64,000 bases of DNA from Acinetobacter modestus (GTDB lineage: Bacteria > Pseudomonadota > Gammaproteobacteria > Pseudomonadales > Moraxellaceae). Below are positions 27,804-35,189 of the stretch, piece by piece. The stretch is from NCBI RefSeq assembly GCF_014636095.1, contig NZ_BMDV01000001.1, positions 1 through 64,000 on the forward strand, in the 5' to 3' direction. The notes beneath the pieces were generated by a model, which did not search any database, was not told where the DNA came from, and worked only from the letters and a program-made list of their open reading frames with translations. The stretch's first letter is position 1. Each line of letters starts with the position of its first letter. The translations under genes were made by a program, and so were the position numbers.

Positions 27804-28502
27804 TTAAAGTAGATTCATTTTATCGTCGAAATTCTCTAATTTAGGGAACTCCAGTGGCGTTAAGTTGTCTAGATTAACTATGTATTCTTCAAAACGAGTA
27901 AGAATTTTTTCTCGTTCTTCATCGGTGATATATGGGACATGATAGGCAATAAAAGGAGGGAGTACCTCAAAACCTGTATAGGCTAAAGATCCACGATGAA
28001 TAGATGATAAATATTGTTCTATTGATCCGTGTATTGAACCTTCACCAAACATATGATCTCGACCGCCTAATGTGAGGCACAACATTGCTTTTTTCCCAAC
28101 CATTCCACCATGGTTGTAAAAACGTTTACCACCATAAAAAAGTCCTGAGACAAAAACGCGGTCAATCCAGCCTTTTAAAATAGCAGGTACTGATGTCCAG
28201 TATAAAGGAAAAGTAAAAAGCACTAAGTCAGCGCGTTGAACCTTTTCAATTTCAACTTGAATGTCTGGTGAAAGTGTATTTTGTTTAAAAGCATTCCGCT
28301 GCTCCAATGCATAATTAAAATATTCATGTTCATTTAAATTTTCAAAGTCATGTTTTGATGCAACAGGGTTAAAATTCATTTTATACAAATCTGAAATTTC
28401 AACAAAATGTCCATTTTTTTCTAAGAGTTGTTTTGCTGTATTTTTTAATGAGCTAGTAAATGATTGGCTTTCTGGATGCGCGTGGACGATCAAAATATTC
28501 AT
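27804..28502 (-). CDS. NAD(P)H dehydrogenase (quinone)-like flavoprotein
   Basis: A 232-residue Flavodoxin_2 family protein (NQO1/KefF/MdaB type). The FMN/FAD-binding N-terminus NILIVHAHPESQSFTSSL, the VLFTFPLYWTSVPAILKGWIDRVF block near residue 97 and LTLGGRDHMFGEGSIHG near 147 are characteristic. Such enzymes carry out two-electron reduction of quinones or nitro compounds. The ATG at 28502 has AAGG nine bases upstream; a TTG two codons earlier is less likely. The divergent AraC-type gene is the probable regulator. Confidence 0.85.
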   Translation of the reverse strand: MNILIVHAHPESQSFTSSLKNTAKQLLEKNGHFVEISDLYKMNFNPVASKHDFENLNEHEYFNYALEQRNAFKQNTLSPDIQVEIEKVQRADLVLFTFPLYWTSVPAILKGWIDRVFVSGLFYGGKRFYNHGGMVGKKAMLCLTLGGRDHMFGEGSIHGSIEQYLSSIHRGSLAYTGFEVLPPFIAYHVPYITDEEREKILTRFEEYIVNLDNLTPLEFPKLENFDDKMNLL

Positions 28503-28571
28503 TGGCAATGACCTTGGAAATAACTTTTTATAAAAATTACTATGCCTTAAAATTTAAACATGACATAGTTC

Positions 28572-29639
28572 ATGAACCGCCAGTTTTTACCATTACACGC
28601 CATCAATAGTATTTTGCGGAATAAAATGAATCCTGAATTACCCGGAACATATGTTAATCTGTTAATTGAAACAATCAAAAATTGGAACGTTAGCCCGCAA
28701 CAACTTCTAATAGATACAGATATAACTTTAAAAAAACTAGATGCTCCATTTTGGTATGTAGATTTCAACATCTTCAATAATTTACTTGAAAAATCTGCTC
28801 GACTTACAAATGAACCCGCAATTAGCATTTATGTAGCAAGAGAAATGAAAGCATCTTGTTATGGTCATGTGGGTGTAACTGCTGCTGCATCAGAAAACTT
28901 GGGGGCGGCAATAGGTGTTCTTGAGCAATTTATTGGCTTACATTGTGCAGCTTTTCAGCCAAAACTTTATATTGAACAAGAAATGGCATACTTGAATTTT
29001 GATCAACCTTTAAATAATTTTAAATTTAATCATCATGCTATTATTTTTTTAGTTTTAGGTTTTACTCATATTTTAGAGAATCTAGCTCAACAAAACTTAG
29101 ATATTCAAATTGAATTGCAGGGAAATAGTCAAGATATATTTAGAAATATTGATAATTCTGATGGATATAGAGTTAATTTTGGTGCTGATGAAGATCGTTT
29201 AATATTTAATAAACAACTTCTAAATTTGCCTTTAAAAACTGCTGATCCATTGGTTTTTCGCTTAACCAAGCGTCAATGTGAATATGATGTATCAAAGCTA
29301 TCAAAAAAAATAAGTCCTAACTTAAACTCAATAAGTTCATCCGTTCGTGAGTTATTATACGATGCAGAATTACAGCAATTTTTGTCGTTGAACCAAATCG
29401 CTAAGCATTTTGGTTTAACTAATAGAACTTTACAACGCCAACTTACAAATGAAAAAACAACATTTCAAATCTTACTTAGTGAAAGCCGTCAGGAAAAAGC
29501 AAAAGCTCTTTTAAAAGAAAATAAGTTATCCATTCAAGAGATTTCAAATCTTTTAGGCTATGCCGATATTTCACATTTTTCACGTGCTTTTAAAAAGTGG
29601 ACAAATATGACGCCAAGTAACTATAGAATGCCAAAATAA
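28572..29639 (+). CDS. AraC-family transcriptional regulator
   Basis: A 355-residue regulator. The N-terminal ligand domain (about 40-230) is of the Arabinose_bd type (PF12625), with YGHVGVTAAASENLGAAIGVLEQF. The C-terminal double helix-turn-helix runs from about 255 (LNQIAKHFGLTNRTLQRQL) to the end, with LSIQEISNLLGYADISHFSRAF. A start at 28626 (MNPELPGT) has a better ribosome-binding site than the first ATG. It is divergent from the quinone reductase gene, about 70-120 bp apart, and probably controls it. Confidence 0.85.
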   Translation: MNRQFLPLHAINSILRNKMNPELPGTYVNLLIETIKNWNVSPQQLLIDTDITLKKLDAPFWYVDFNIFNNLLEKSARLTNEPAISIYVAREMKASCYGHVGVTAAASENLGAAIGVLEQFIGLHCAAFQPKLYIEQEMAYLNFDQPLNNFKFNHHAIIFLVLGFTHILENLAQQNLDIQIELQGNSQDIFRNIDNSDGYRVNFGADEDRLIFNKQLLNLPLKTADPLVFRLTKRQCEYDVSKLSKKISPNLNSISSSVRELLYDAELQQFLSLNQIAKHFGLTNRTLQRQLTNEKTTFQILLSESRQEKAKALLKENKLSIQEISNLLGYADISHFSRAFKKWTNMTPSNYRMPK

Positions 29640-29650
29640 AGAAAATAGAC

Positions 29651-29670
29651 TATCTAACTAACGTTAGATA
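29651..29670. repeat. Perfect 8-bp inverted repeat abutting dif
   Basis: TATCTAAC / GTTAGATA with loop TAAC, 11 bp after the AraC stop and directly touching the dif site. It could terminate the AraC transcript or protect dif from read-through. There is no T-run. Confidence 0.6.
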
Positions 29671-29698
29671 ATTGCGTATAATGTATATTATGTTAAAT
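29671..29698 (+). other. dif: Chromosomal dif site (XerC/XerD recombination site)
   Basis: 28 bp made of a XerC half ATTGCGTATAA, centre TGTATA and XerD half TTATGTTAAAT. The centre and XerD half are identical to those of E. coli dif, and the XerC half matches it at 8 of 11 bases. This is the site where chromosome dimers are resolved, so it marks the replication terminus. Confidence 0.88.
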
Positions 29699-29744
29699 AT
29701 AATATCTGAGACTGTAGCCTACACAACATTGCATGTTGCTACAG
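29688..29744 (+). repeat. Left copy of the dif-adjacent stem-loop repeat
   Basis: Begins with the XerD half and continues with a structured stretch: CTGTAGC (29712-29718) pairs with GCTACAG (29738-29744) and AACAT (29725-29729) with ATGTT (29733-29737), with CTACAC unpaired. The same layout recurs at 30963-31018 with a compensating base-pair change. Confidence 0.8.
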
Positions 29745-29799
29745 CTTAATGTCATTAATTTGTTCACTGGTCGATTCAGCATCTTGCTGCTAGCACCAA

Positions 29800-29982
29800 T
29801 TGAACGTTTATATTGCATATTTATTGATCATATTTAAAATTTTGAACAGGCTGAAACCCTTTATTTACAGGCGTGGACTAGAACCAGTAAAAGATAGTGA
29901 GCTAGTACATCGTATTTTAGATCAAGCGATAGAAGCTACAGAAGTGTCGGCATCAGGTGAAATTATTGTTGTTATCAACTAA
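29800..29982 (+). pseudogene. Short open frame, probably a gene remnant
   Basis: A 60-codon frame whose first 28 codons look non-coding, while the end (LEPVKDSELVHRILDQAIEATEVSAS and so on) has coding character. It is followed 22 bp later by a strong plus-strand terminator, as if it were the 3' end of a lost gene. It has no convincing ribosome-binding site. It lies inside the dif-flanked segment. No family recognised; it may also be a small genuine gene. Confidence 0.35.
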
Positions 29983-30004
29983 GGTAAAATCTCAAAATGA
30001 GACA

Positions 30005-30038
30005 AGAGTCCACCATTAGATAACGTGGACTCTTTTTT
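30005..30038 (+). terminator. Intrinsic terminator
   Basis: AGAGTCCAC / GTGGACTCT stem with T7 on the plus strand, between the remnant frame and the convergent DUF2971 gene. Confidence 0.85.
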
Positions 30039-30920
30039 TCAACGATAAGATGCTTCCGATTTTTTGACTTTAACATTTTTTAAACCTAAAGAATTCATTG
30101 CCATAAATACACCACTAAGCAATGATTCATTCTTAGGTCCTAAAATGACCTCTTTAATAGGGTTGTTATCATAATAAAAATCAATATCCATAAAAGCTGT
30201 TGGCACACTTTTATTCATGCGATAGTGAAGTTGATAATCTCGACATTCTGCACCATTAGCCATACCCCCACCAAATTTATACTCTGGGTTGTCTATATCA
30301 GATAAGTCCAATACAGCTATGTGCATCAATCGAATCTCTAATTCTTCTTTAAATGCTGGATTTTTAAAACTTGAAAGGCTAACTGCAAACTCTTTACAAG
30401 TACGCTGAAAGTCTTCTTTATCTTCTGTTTTATTATCTTTTTCAACTTCATAAATAGCTCTAACAAAACTCTTAACTATATCTTTTTGTTGATTTTTGTC
30501 ATAACAGACAGGAATAATTCGAATTGGCATTTTTCGTAGTTCATTAGCCAAAAAACCTATGCTATATCCTGACGCATCATTTGCATAAGCCCGCCATTGG
30601 CTTAATACATCACCATCTCTAGACAAACAGCAAGCTAATTTTAAAAATCCTAAACTTGCCTCATTTATGATTTTATCTATTTCATCAATAAATTTTTCTT
30701 CAATTTCTTTATTATCTAATAACTCATTAACAGCTTCGATCCAGATTTCATATCCCCAATAATTTTCCATGTGATCATTCATACAGAATAAATCAGAAAA
30801 TCTTAATTTTTTACCATTACAAATTGATAAAAAAGTATCAGGAGAACAGTAGTGATAAAAAAGCATATCATCTGGATAGGAGTCTCTAATCCCCATGAAG
30901 TCTTCATATTCAATAGTCAT
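30039..30920 (-). CDS. DUF2971 protein, sole cargo of the dif-flanked segment
   Basis: A 293-residue soluble protein of the DUF2971 family. It has the family order FYHYCSPDTFLSICNGKKLRFSDLFCMNDHMENY split over residues 20-55, SRDGDVLSQWRAYANDASGYSIGF near 105 and the C-terminal EVILGPKN near 262. The family is widespread in accessory and defence-rich regions, but no activity is firmly established. Codons are AT-rich. It lies between two directly repeated dif-type sites, which suggests arrival with a Xer-mediated insertion. Confidence 0.8.
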   Translation of the reverse strand: MTIEYEDFMGIRDSYPDDMLFYHYCSPDTFLSICNGKKLRFSDLFCMNDHMENYWGYEIWIEAVNELLDNKEIEEKFIDEIDKIINEASLGFLKLACCLSRDGDVLSQWRAYANDASGYSIGFLANELRKMPIRIIPVCYDKNQQKDIVKSFVRAIYEVEKDNKTEDKEDFQRTCKEFAVSLSSFKNPAFKEELEIRLMHIAVLDLSDIDNPEYKFGGGMANGAECRDYQLHYRMNKSVPTAFMDIDFYYDNNPIKEVILGPKNESLLSGVFMAMNSLGLKNVKVKKSEASYR

Positions 30921-30944
30921 AATATTAGAACTTTAGTCATTCTG

Positions 30945-30973
30945 AAGTCGCATAACTTCATTTTATGTTAAAT
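30945..30973 (+). other. Imperfect second dif-like site
   Basis: XerC-like half AAGTCGCATAA, 7-bp centre CTTCATT and a perfect XerD half TTATGTTAAAT, in the same orientation as the dif at 29671. The XerC half is divergent and the spacer is one base longer, as often seen at the far end of elements integrated at dif. Confidence 0.65.
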
Positions 30974-31018
30974 AGAATATCCAAGACTGTGGCCTACACA
31001 ACCTGTTTGTTGCCACAG
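30963..31018 (+). repeat. Right copy of the dif-adjacent stem-loop repeat
   Basis: Matches the left copy at most positions. Its stem is CTGTGGC (30987-30993) with GCCACAG (31012-31018), so the A-T pair of the left copy is replaced by G-C on both sides. The six-base CTACAC bulge is conserved. Confidence 0.8.
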
Positions 31019-31143
31019 CTCAGCAACGTGAATCTCTACGATCATAATTCACGTTGCTGAGTATTCCAAGTAACATAATATAAGTTATACAGAAATCAGA
31101 CTGCTACGCGAAAGGCTTATGCATCAAAGCCATGATTGCATAA
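31019..31143. repeat. Two further hairpins right of the dif-like site
   Basis: A perfect 15-bp inverted repeat CTCAGCAACGTGAAT / ATTCACGTTGCTGAG (31019-31033 and 31047-31061) has a 13-base loop. A second hairpin, TTATGCATCA pairing with TGATTGCATAA (31117-31143), has one bulge. Neither has a T-run. They may be part of the integrated element's end or structured RNA upstream of the VF530 gene. Confidence 0.6.
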
Positions 31144-31215
31144 ACCTTGTGATGCTGACCTATTTTAACTCGCTCAGGTTATAATAATGGTCTCCCCAAA
31201 TATTGTTGATCTATT

Positions 31216-31452
31216 ATGAACGCCTCCAATGACCCTTTACATGGCAAAAAACTTGCTGATATTTTGGATGAATTATTGGATTACTACGGTGGCTTTGAAG
31301 GCTTAAGCCGTAAAATTGAAATTAGATGTTTTTGCATAGATCCAAGTGTTAAATCATCATTGCGATTCTTGCGTACCACACCATGGGCACGTGAAAAAGT
31401 AGAAAGCTTATATTTGTATGTCTTACGCCAAAAAGCCAAACAGAAATCTTAG
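31216..31452 (+). CDS. VF530-type (DUF2132) DNA-binding protein
   Basis: A 78-residue protein with the family pattern NDPLHGKKLADILDELLDYY, then IRCFCIDPSVKSSLRFLR and TPWAREKVESLYLY. VF530 from Vibrio fischeri has a double-stranded DNA-binding fold; the cellular role is unknown. It appears to be a single gene with an ATG start. It is probably core genome rather than part of the dif-flanked insertion. Confidence 0.88.
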   Translation: MNASNDPLHGKKLADILDELLDYYGGFEGLSRKIEIRCFCIDPSVKSSLRFLRTTPWAREKVESLYLYVLRQKAKQKS

Positions 31453-31529
31453 CTATCAAAACCCTAGCCCTAGCATTTTAATCTAGGCTACACAGCTTTG
31501 TTACATAGACTTAAACTTTGCCATTGATC

Positions 31530-31850
31530 TCATTCTGATGGTTTAATAATCTTTCTCACAATGTGCTCATGAGTTGGTACAAGTCCTGCTTTCAATCCAA
31601 GTGGTTTAAAGACCTTGTCTAAAACAGATTGAGTGAGTTTTCCTTTGTCTTGCTCAATATCAGTTAATGTCCTGCGACTTATACCGACTAAATTTGCATA
31701 TTGTTCCTGAGACATACTCAGAATGTTTTTTCGTAAATACGCCAATAATTGCCCTAATGTTATTTCATTCAATAAGTATTGCATATATAGATCTATCAGG
31801 ATTTGTTGGCGATCTTGAGTCTGATTTTTTATATTCATAATAGTTCCCAT
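31530..31850 (-). CDS. HipB-like antitoxin / helix-turn-helix regulator
   Basis: A 106-residue protein with a Cro/C1-type helix-turn-helix near residues 48-75 (SMSQEQYANLVGISRRTLTDIEQ) and the C-terminal GLKAGLVPTHE typical of HipB-like antitoxins. It overlaps the end of hipA by 16 bp and is downstream of it, the reverse of the E. coli hipBA order. It should neutralise HipA and repress the operon through the dyads at 33176 and 33258. Confidence 0.82.
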   Translation of the reverse strand: MGTIMNIKNQTQDRQQILIDLYMQYLLNEITLGQLLAYLRKNILSMSQEQYANLVGISRRTLTDIEQDKGKLTQSVLDKVFKPLGLKAGLVPTHEHIVRKIIKPSE

Positions 31851-33166
31851 CTTTCTAATTTAGCCTCAACGTAGTCGAATGAAAGCGCTGGTATCTCTAT
31901 AATCTGCTTTGGCACACCTTTATCAATTAATCTTTGTTTTAATCCAACAAGATGACTTGCCAAAGATTTTAATGTCGTTAGAGATAAATTTGGATCGCAT
32001 AAATGTTCTAGTTTTTGGGTAATTTGATCCCATCGATATTCTCCTCCTTCCTCATAAGGACTTCCCCAAGTTGTTGACCGTGTAACAACCTCTGGATCAG
32101 CTTTCATTGGAGCGAAATCATAAATTGGAGCAAGCGAAATTTTTCCAGATTTTTTTAGAAATGAAGTATTCCGCCCATGATTATCAGAATTACCAAAAAT
32201 AATATTCAATAAGTCTCTTTGTAACCATTCACAAATGAATTGTGTCGAATCAAATTCGGAATCAATAGATATAAGTAACTTACATAGATTTTCAATCACT
32301 TCAAAGTGATTGAGATGACTACCTGAAGCTTTATTTAATATTGAATAGATGGATTCAAGCCCATGACGATGCCATTGTTGATTGTGCCATTCGACATCAA
32401 ACCTTGGCAGCCATAAAGATGGATATTTTTCACCTTCAATTAGCTTCATTTCTGTTGTTTCAATGGTATTGAAACCTAATTCTTTTAGTTCTTGATAATA
32501 ATAGTATTCTGCTCTGAGAATATTACAGTCTATCTCAGCACGATTATTCCGAGGAAATTTAACTAGATAGTGTTGATCAGGTTGATCAAAGTTTTGTTGA
32601 TAAGTATCAATCCAAATATTTTGATCTTTGGTAGCACGAATTAGTAATTTTGGAGCTTCACCACCTGCTCCCGTTGCACCACCACTAATTGCCCCCATTT
32701 GCTGTGCATATTCAAGAAAATCTACATTTCGATCAGCAACATCAATTTGACTAAAATAACGTAGATGTAGCGTTGAGTCAGGATTGATTGCTGGAAGAGC
32801 TTCTTTAATTCTTAAATTGCCTACGGGTGCGATGCCACCTTTTTCTAATAAAATACTATCTTGCTCTGCATGAGTTAGTCTTTGTAGACCTAGAAAATTC
32901 ACCCAATAACGGCGCGCAGCACCAGATGGAACAATATCATCTAAAAAACCAAACCATGACTTAGATTCATGTTTTATAAGTATTTGTACAGGTAGTGATA
33001 AACTACAGGCATGCTCATCTCTTTTATCCAAATTGTGGATTGCGTATTCTAACTCGTAAGCTAATTCACTAGCACTTGCTGAACCTAGTTTCGGTTCTAA
33101 TAGCGTAAGTTCAGCAATATCAAACCAACTTTGATCAAGTAACGACTGTATTGTTAATTTTTTCAT
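31835..33166 (-). CDS. HipA-like serine/threonine kinase toxin
   Basis: A 443-residue HipA-family kinase. The N-terminal HipA_N subdomain is at about 40-130 (FGFLDDIVPSGAARRYW). The Gly-rich loop SGGATGAGGEAPKLL is near 163, ATP lysine HYLVKFPR near 200, catalytic loop IIFGNSDNHGRNTSF near 325 and metal-binding IYDFAPM near 350. All kinase motifs look intact. E. coli HipA phosphorylates glutamyl-tRNA synthetase and induces growth arrest; the target here is unknown. It is the first gene of a two-gene operon on the minus strand, with the antitoxin second. Confidence 0.85.
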   Translation of the reverse strand: MKKLTIQSLLDQSWFDIAELTLLEPKLGSASASELAYELEYAIHNLDKRDEHACSLSLPVQILIKHESKSWFGFLDDIVPSGAARRYWVNFLGLQRLTHAEQDSILLEKGGIAPVGNLRIKEALPAINPDSTLHLRYFSQIDVADRNVDFLEYAQQMGAISGGATGAGGEAPKLLIRATKDQNIWIDTYQQNFDQPDQHYLVKFPRNNRAEIDCNILRAEYYYYQELKELGFNTIETTEMKLIEGEKYPSLWLPRFDVEWHNQQWHRHGLESIYSILNKASGSHLNHFEVIENLCKLLISIDSEFDSTQFICEWLQRDLLNIIFGNSDNHGRNTSFLKKSGKISLAPIYDFAPMKADPEVVTRSTTWGSPYEEGGEYRWDQITQKLEHLCDPNLSLTTLKSLASHLVGLKQRLIDKGVPKQIIEIPALSFDYVEAKLERWELL

Positions 33167-33175
33167 TGAAATAAA

Positions 33176-33193
33176 TGAGCAATTATTTTCTCA
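33176..33193. promoter_or_regulatory. HipB operator-like dyad, proximal
   Basis: TGAGCA-N6-TTCTCA, 10 bp before the hipA start. It shares half-site TGAGCA and spacing with the distal dyad. Confidence 0.5.
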
Positions 33194-33257
33194 AAAATAC
33201 TCTATTTTTTTATATTTGTGAATATATTTGCGCAAAATTCTTTTTTATATGAATTTT

Positions 33258-33275
33258 TGAGCATAAATTTGCTCA
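33258..33275. promoter_or_regulatory. HipB operator-like dyad, distal
   Basis: Perfect dyad TGAGCA-N6-TGCTCA about 92 bp before the hipA start. The repeated half-site upstream of a toxin-antitoxin operon suggests autoregulation. Confidence 0.6.
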
Positions 33276-33443
33276 CAATAAGCTGTGGAAAGTATCATTC
33301 TCAGTATCTATTCAAAACTCTTTATTTCATTGTTAGAAGGCATGAAAAGATAAATATTTGGAAAATACTATTCCACCTATCGTTGTTAACGTGATCGAAC
33401 TGTGTATCATTAAACATATTTTCTTTTTGATAAACTTCTATTT

Positions 33444-34142
33444 ATGAAGAATACATTTTCTGACCACAAGCAAATTAGCGTGGTTTCTAGTTTCTCCGAA
33501 CTTGTTAGTTCTAATTTTCAAGGAGATAGAAATGCGATTTGTTGGTATAGAAACCTGAATGGAGATTTTCAAGAAATCGTAAAACAGCTTGAACTAAAGG
33601 AAAATATTACTGAGGTTTCGGTTGATGATCTATTGGCTTTGCAACTTTCCGAACAAGGTCATTTAGCAAGAGAAATCATCTTAAAAGATATGCAGCTATT
33701 AAGTGATTTCGGAGCTTCACCTACCCTGAACTTAATTCAAAATTACGAACGTGATGATGAGTTAAATTTTATTTCAACTGATGTGTATTCATTTCATGTT
33801 GATCGCTCGCCTATTCCGACAGATACTTTTTTATGTACTTATCATGGAGCGGTAAGTGAAATTCTGCCAAGTGATCAAGTTAAGCAAAAAATTTTGATTC
33901 CCGAAATTAGAGAGAAACTTAAGGAATTACATAACGGGCCAGAATCAGAATTTGAAAGTTTTCTACAAGATTATTTCTTCGATTTACATTACCAGCCGCT
34001 CCCTGATGCAAGACCTTTAAATTTAGGTTTAGGACATCTTTGGCGTCTAGCAGTTGATCACCCGACGCAGAACGTTTTACCTTGTGTTCATAGAGCACCT
34101 ATTGAAAATGAAGGCGAATATAGACTACTTTTGATTTGTTGA
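33444..34142 (+). CDS. DUF1826 protein
   Basis: A 232-residue protein with the family blocks FISTDVYSFHVDRSPIPTDT, LCTYHGAVSEILP and the C-terminal LRLxLG-like LGHLWRLAVDHPTQNVLPCVHRAP read in part. DUF1826 genes often accompany zinc-responsive genes in other proteobacteria. The conserved His and Cys could bind metal. No Zur-like box or zinc transporter is visible here. Function unknown. Confidence 0.8.
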   Translation: MKNTFSDHKQISVVSSFSELVSSNFQGDRNAICWYRNLNGDFQEIVKQLELKENITEVSVDDLLALQLSEQGHLAREIILKDMQLLSDFGASPTLNLIQNYERDDELNFISTDVYSFHVDRSPIPTDTFLCTYHGAVSEILPSDQVKQKILIPEIREKLKELHNGPESEFESFLQDYFFDLHYQPLPDARPLNLGLGHLWRLAVDHPTQNVLPCVHRAPIENEGEYRLLLIC

Positions 34143-34173
34143 ATATTAATAAATAAAAGTGTTTTAGTAACAA

Positions 34174-35085
34174 CTAAAATAAGGCACTTTTATTATCAAA
34201 ATTCTCTTTCAACGCTGTAATTAATATATTTAGCAACGGTGCCTGTTCACGTCGATGCGGATAATACAAATAAAAAGGTTCATAAGTGTGTCGCCAGTCT
34301 TTCAGCACTTCTTCCAGTTCACCACTCTCTATATAGGGTTGTACCATATCAATCGGTAGATATGAAATACCAACACCGCTTTTCACCGCCTGTAACATCG
34401 GGGTAATGGTGGTGAATGTAATTTTGGATTCTACTTTCACGCTTTGAGTTTTGCTTCCTTTAGTAAATTGCCAACGAAACATGGCTCCATGTGTAGGTAA
34501 ACGTAAATTAATACAATCATGTTCAATCAAGTCTTTGGGATGCGTAGGTCGACCCTTTTGATTTAAATAATCAGGTGTTGCCACGGCCAGCATTGCAATT
34601 CCATGGCTGATTTTTACTGCAATCATGTCTTTGGAAACCAATCCACCTCGACGGATGCCTGCATCAAAACGTCCATCGACAATATCGGTCAAACCATAAT
34701 CAGAGGTCATCTCTACCGTAATATCAGGGTATTTTTTTATAATTTTTTCTACAGCTGCCCATAGCACACTTTGAATGGCGTATTCATCAGCATTAATACG
34801 TAAGGTACCAGCAGGGTTTTCTCGCAAGGCGCTAATCTGATGTAGCCCATGTTCAATATCTTCAATCGCAGGCTGAACCAAATTGAGCAGATATTCCCCT
34901 GCTTCGGTTGGTGACACACTTCGGGTAGTCCGCGAAAGGAGTTTAATACCTATTCGCTCTTCTAGATTACGCATGGTCTGGCTAATGGCAGATTGGGAGG
35001 TGCCTAGTTTTGCAGCCGCTCGGGTAAAACTGCGCTCTTGTGCGACAATGAGAAAGACCTGTAGATCATTTAAATTTTCTTTCAT
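34174..35085 (-). CDS. LysR-family transcriptional regulator
   Basis: A 303-residue LysR regulator. The N-terminal winged helix-turn-helix is LQVFLIVAQERSFTRAAAKL followed by GTSQSAISQTMRNLEERIG, then the effector domain from about residue 90. It is divergent from the SDR at 35190 with about 100 bp between, so that SDR cluster is its likely target. No cognate effector can be named. Confidence 0.9.
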   Translation of the reverse strand: MKENLNDLQVFLIVAQERSFTRAAAKLGTSQSAISQTMRNLEERIGIKLLSRTTRSVSPTEAGEYLLNLVQPAIEDIEHGLHQISALRENPAGTLRINADEYAIQSVLWAAVEKIIKKYPDITVEMTSDYGLTDIVDGRFDAGIRRGGLVSKDMIAVKISHGIAMLAVATPDYLNQKGRPTHPKDLIEHDCINLRLPTHGAMFRWQFTKGSKTQSVKVESKITFTTITPMLQAVKSGVGISYLPIDMVQPYIESGELEEVLKDWRHTYEPFYLYYPHRREQAPLLNILITALKENFDNKSALF

Positions 35086-35189
35086 TATTTATAAGTATTC
35101 AGTATAAGTCCTATCTAATTATAACGGATTATCATTATAAATCACCCTTGCTAACATTGTTTTTATCAAATGAACAAGAGAATAAAGCA

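Noticed and set aside
29855..29895. A tRNA-like 3' end on the minus strand (GGTTCTAGTCC near 29885)
   Set aside because: Only the T-arm-like bases are present; no acceptor stem or anticodon arm could be built.
29712..31018. The repeated stem-loops as integron attC sites with a cassette between them
   Set aside because: The ACAAC...GTTG cores do not match the RYYYAAC/GTTRRRY boxes, there is no integrase gene, and the shared part extends directly from a XerD half-site.
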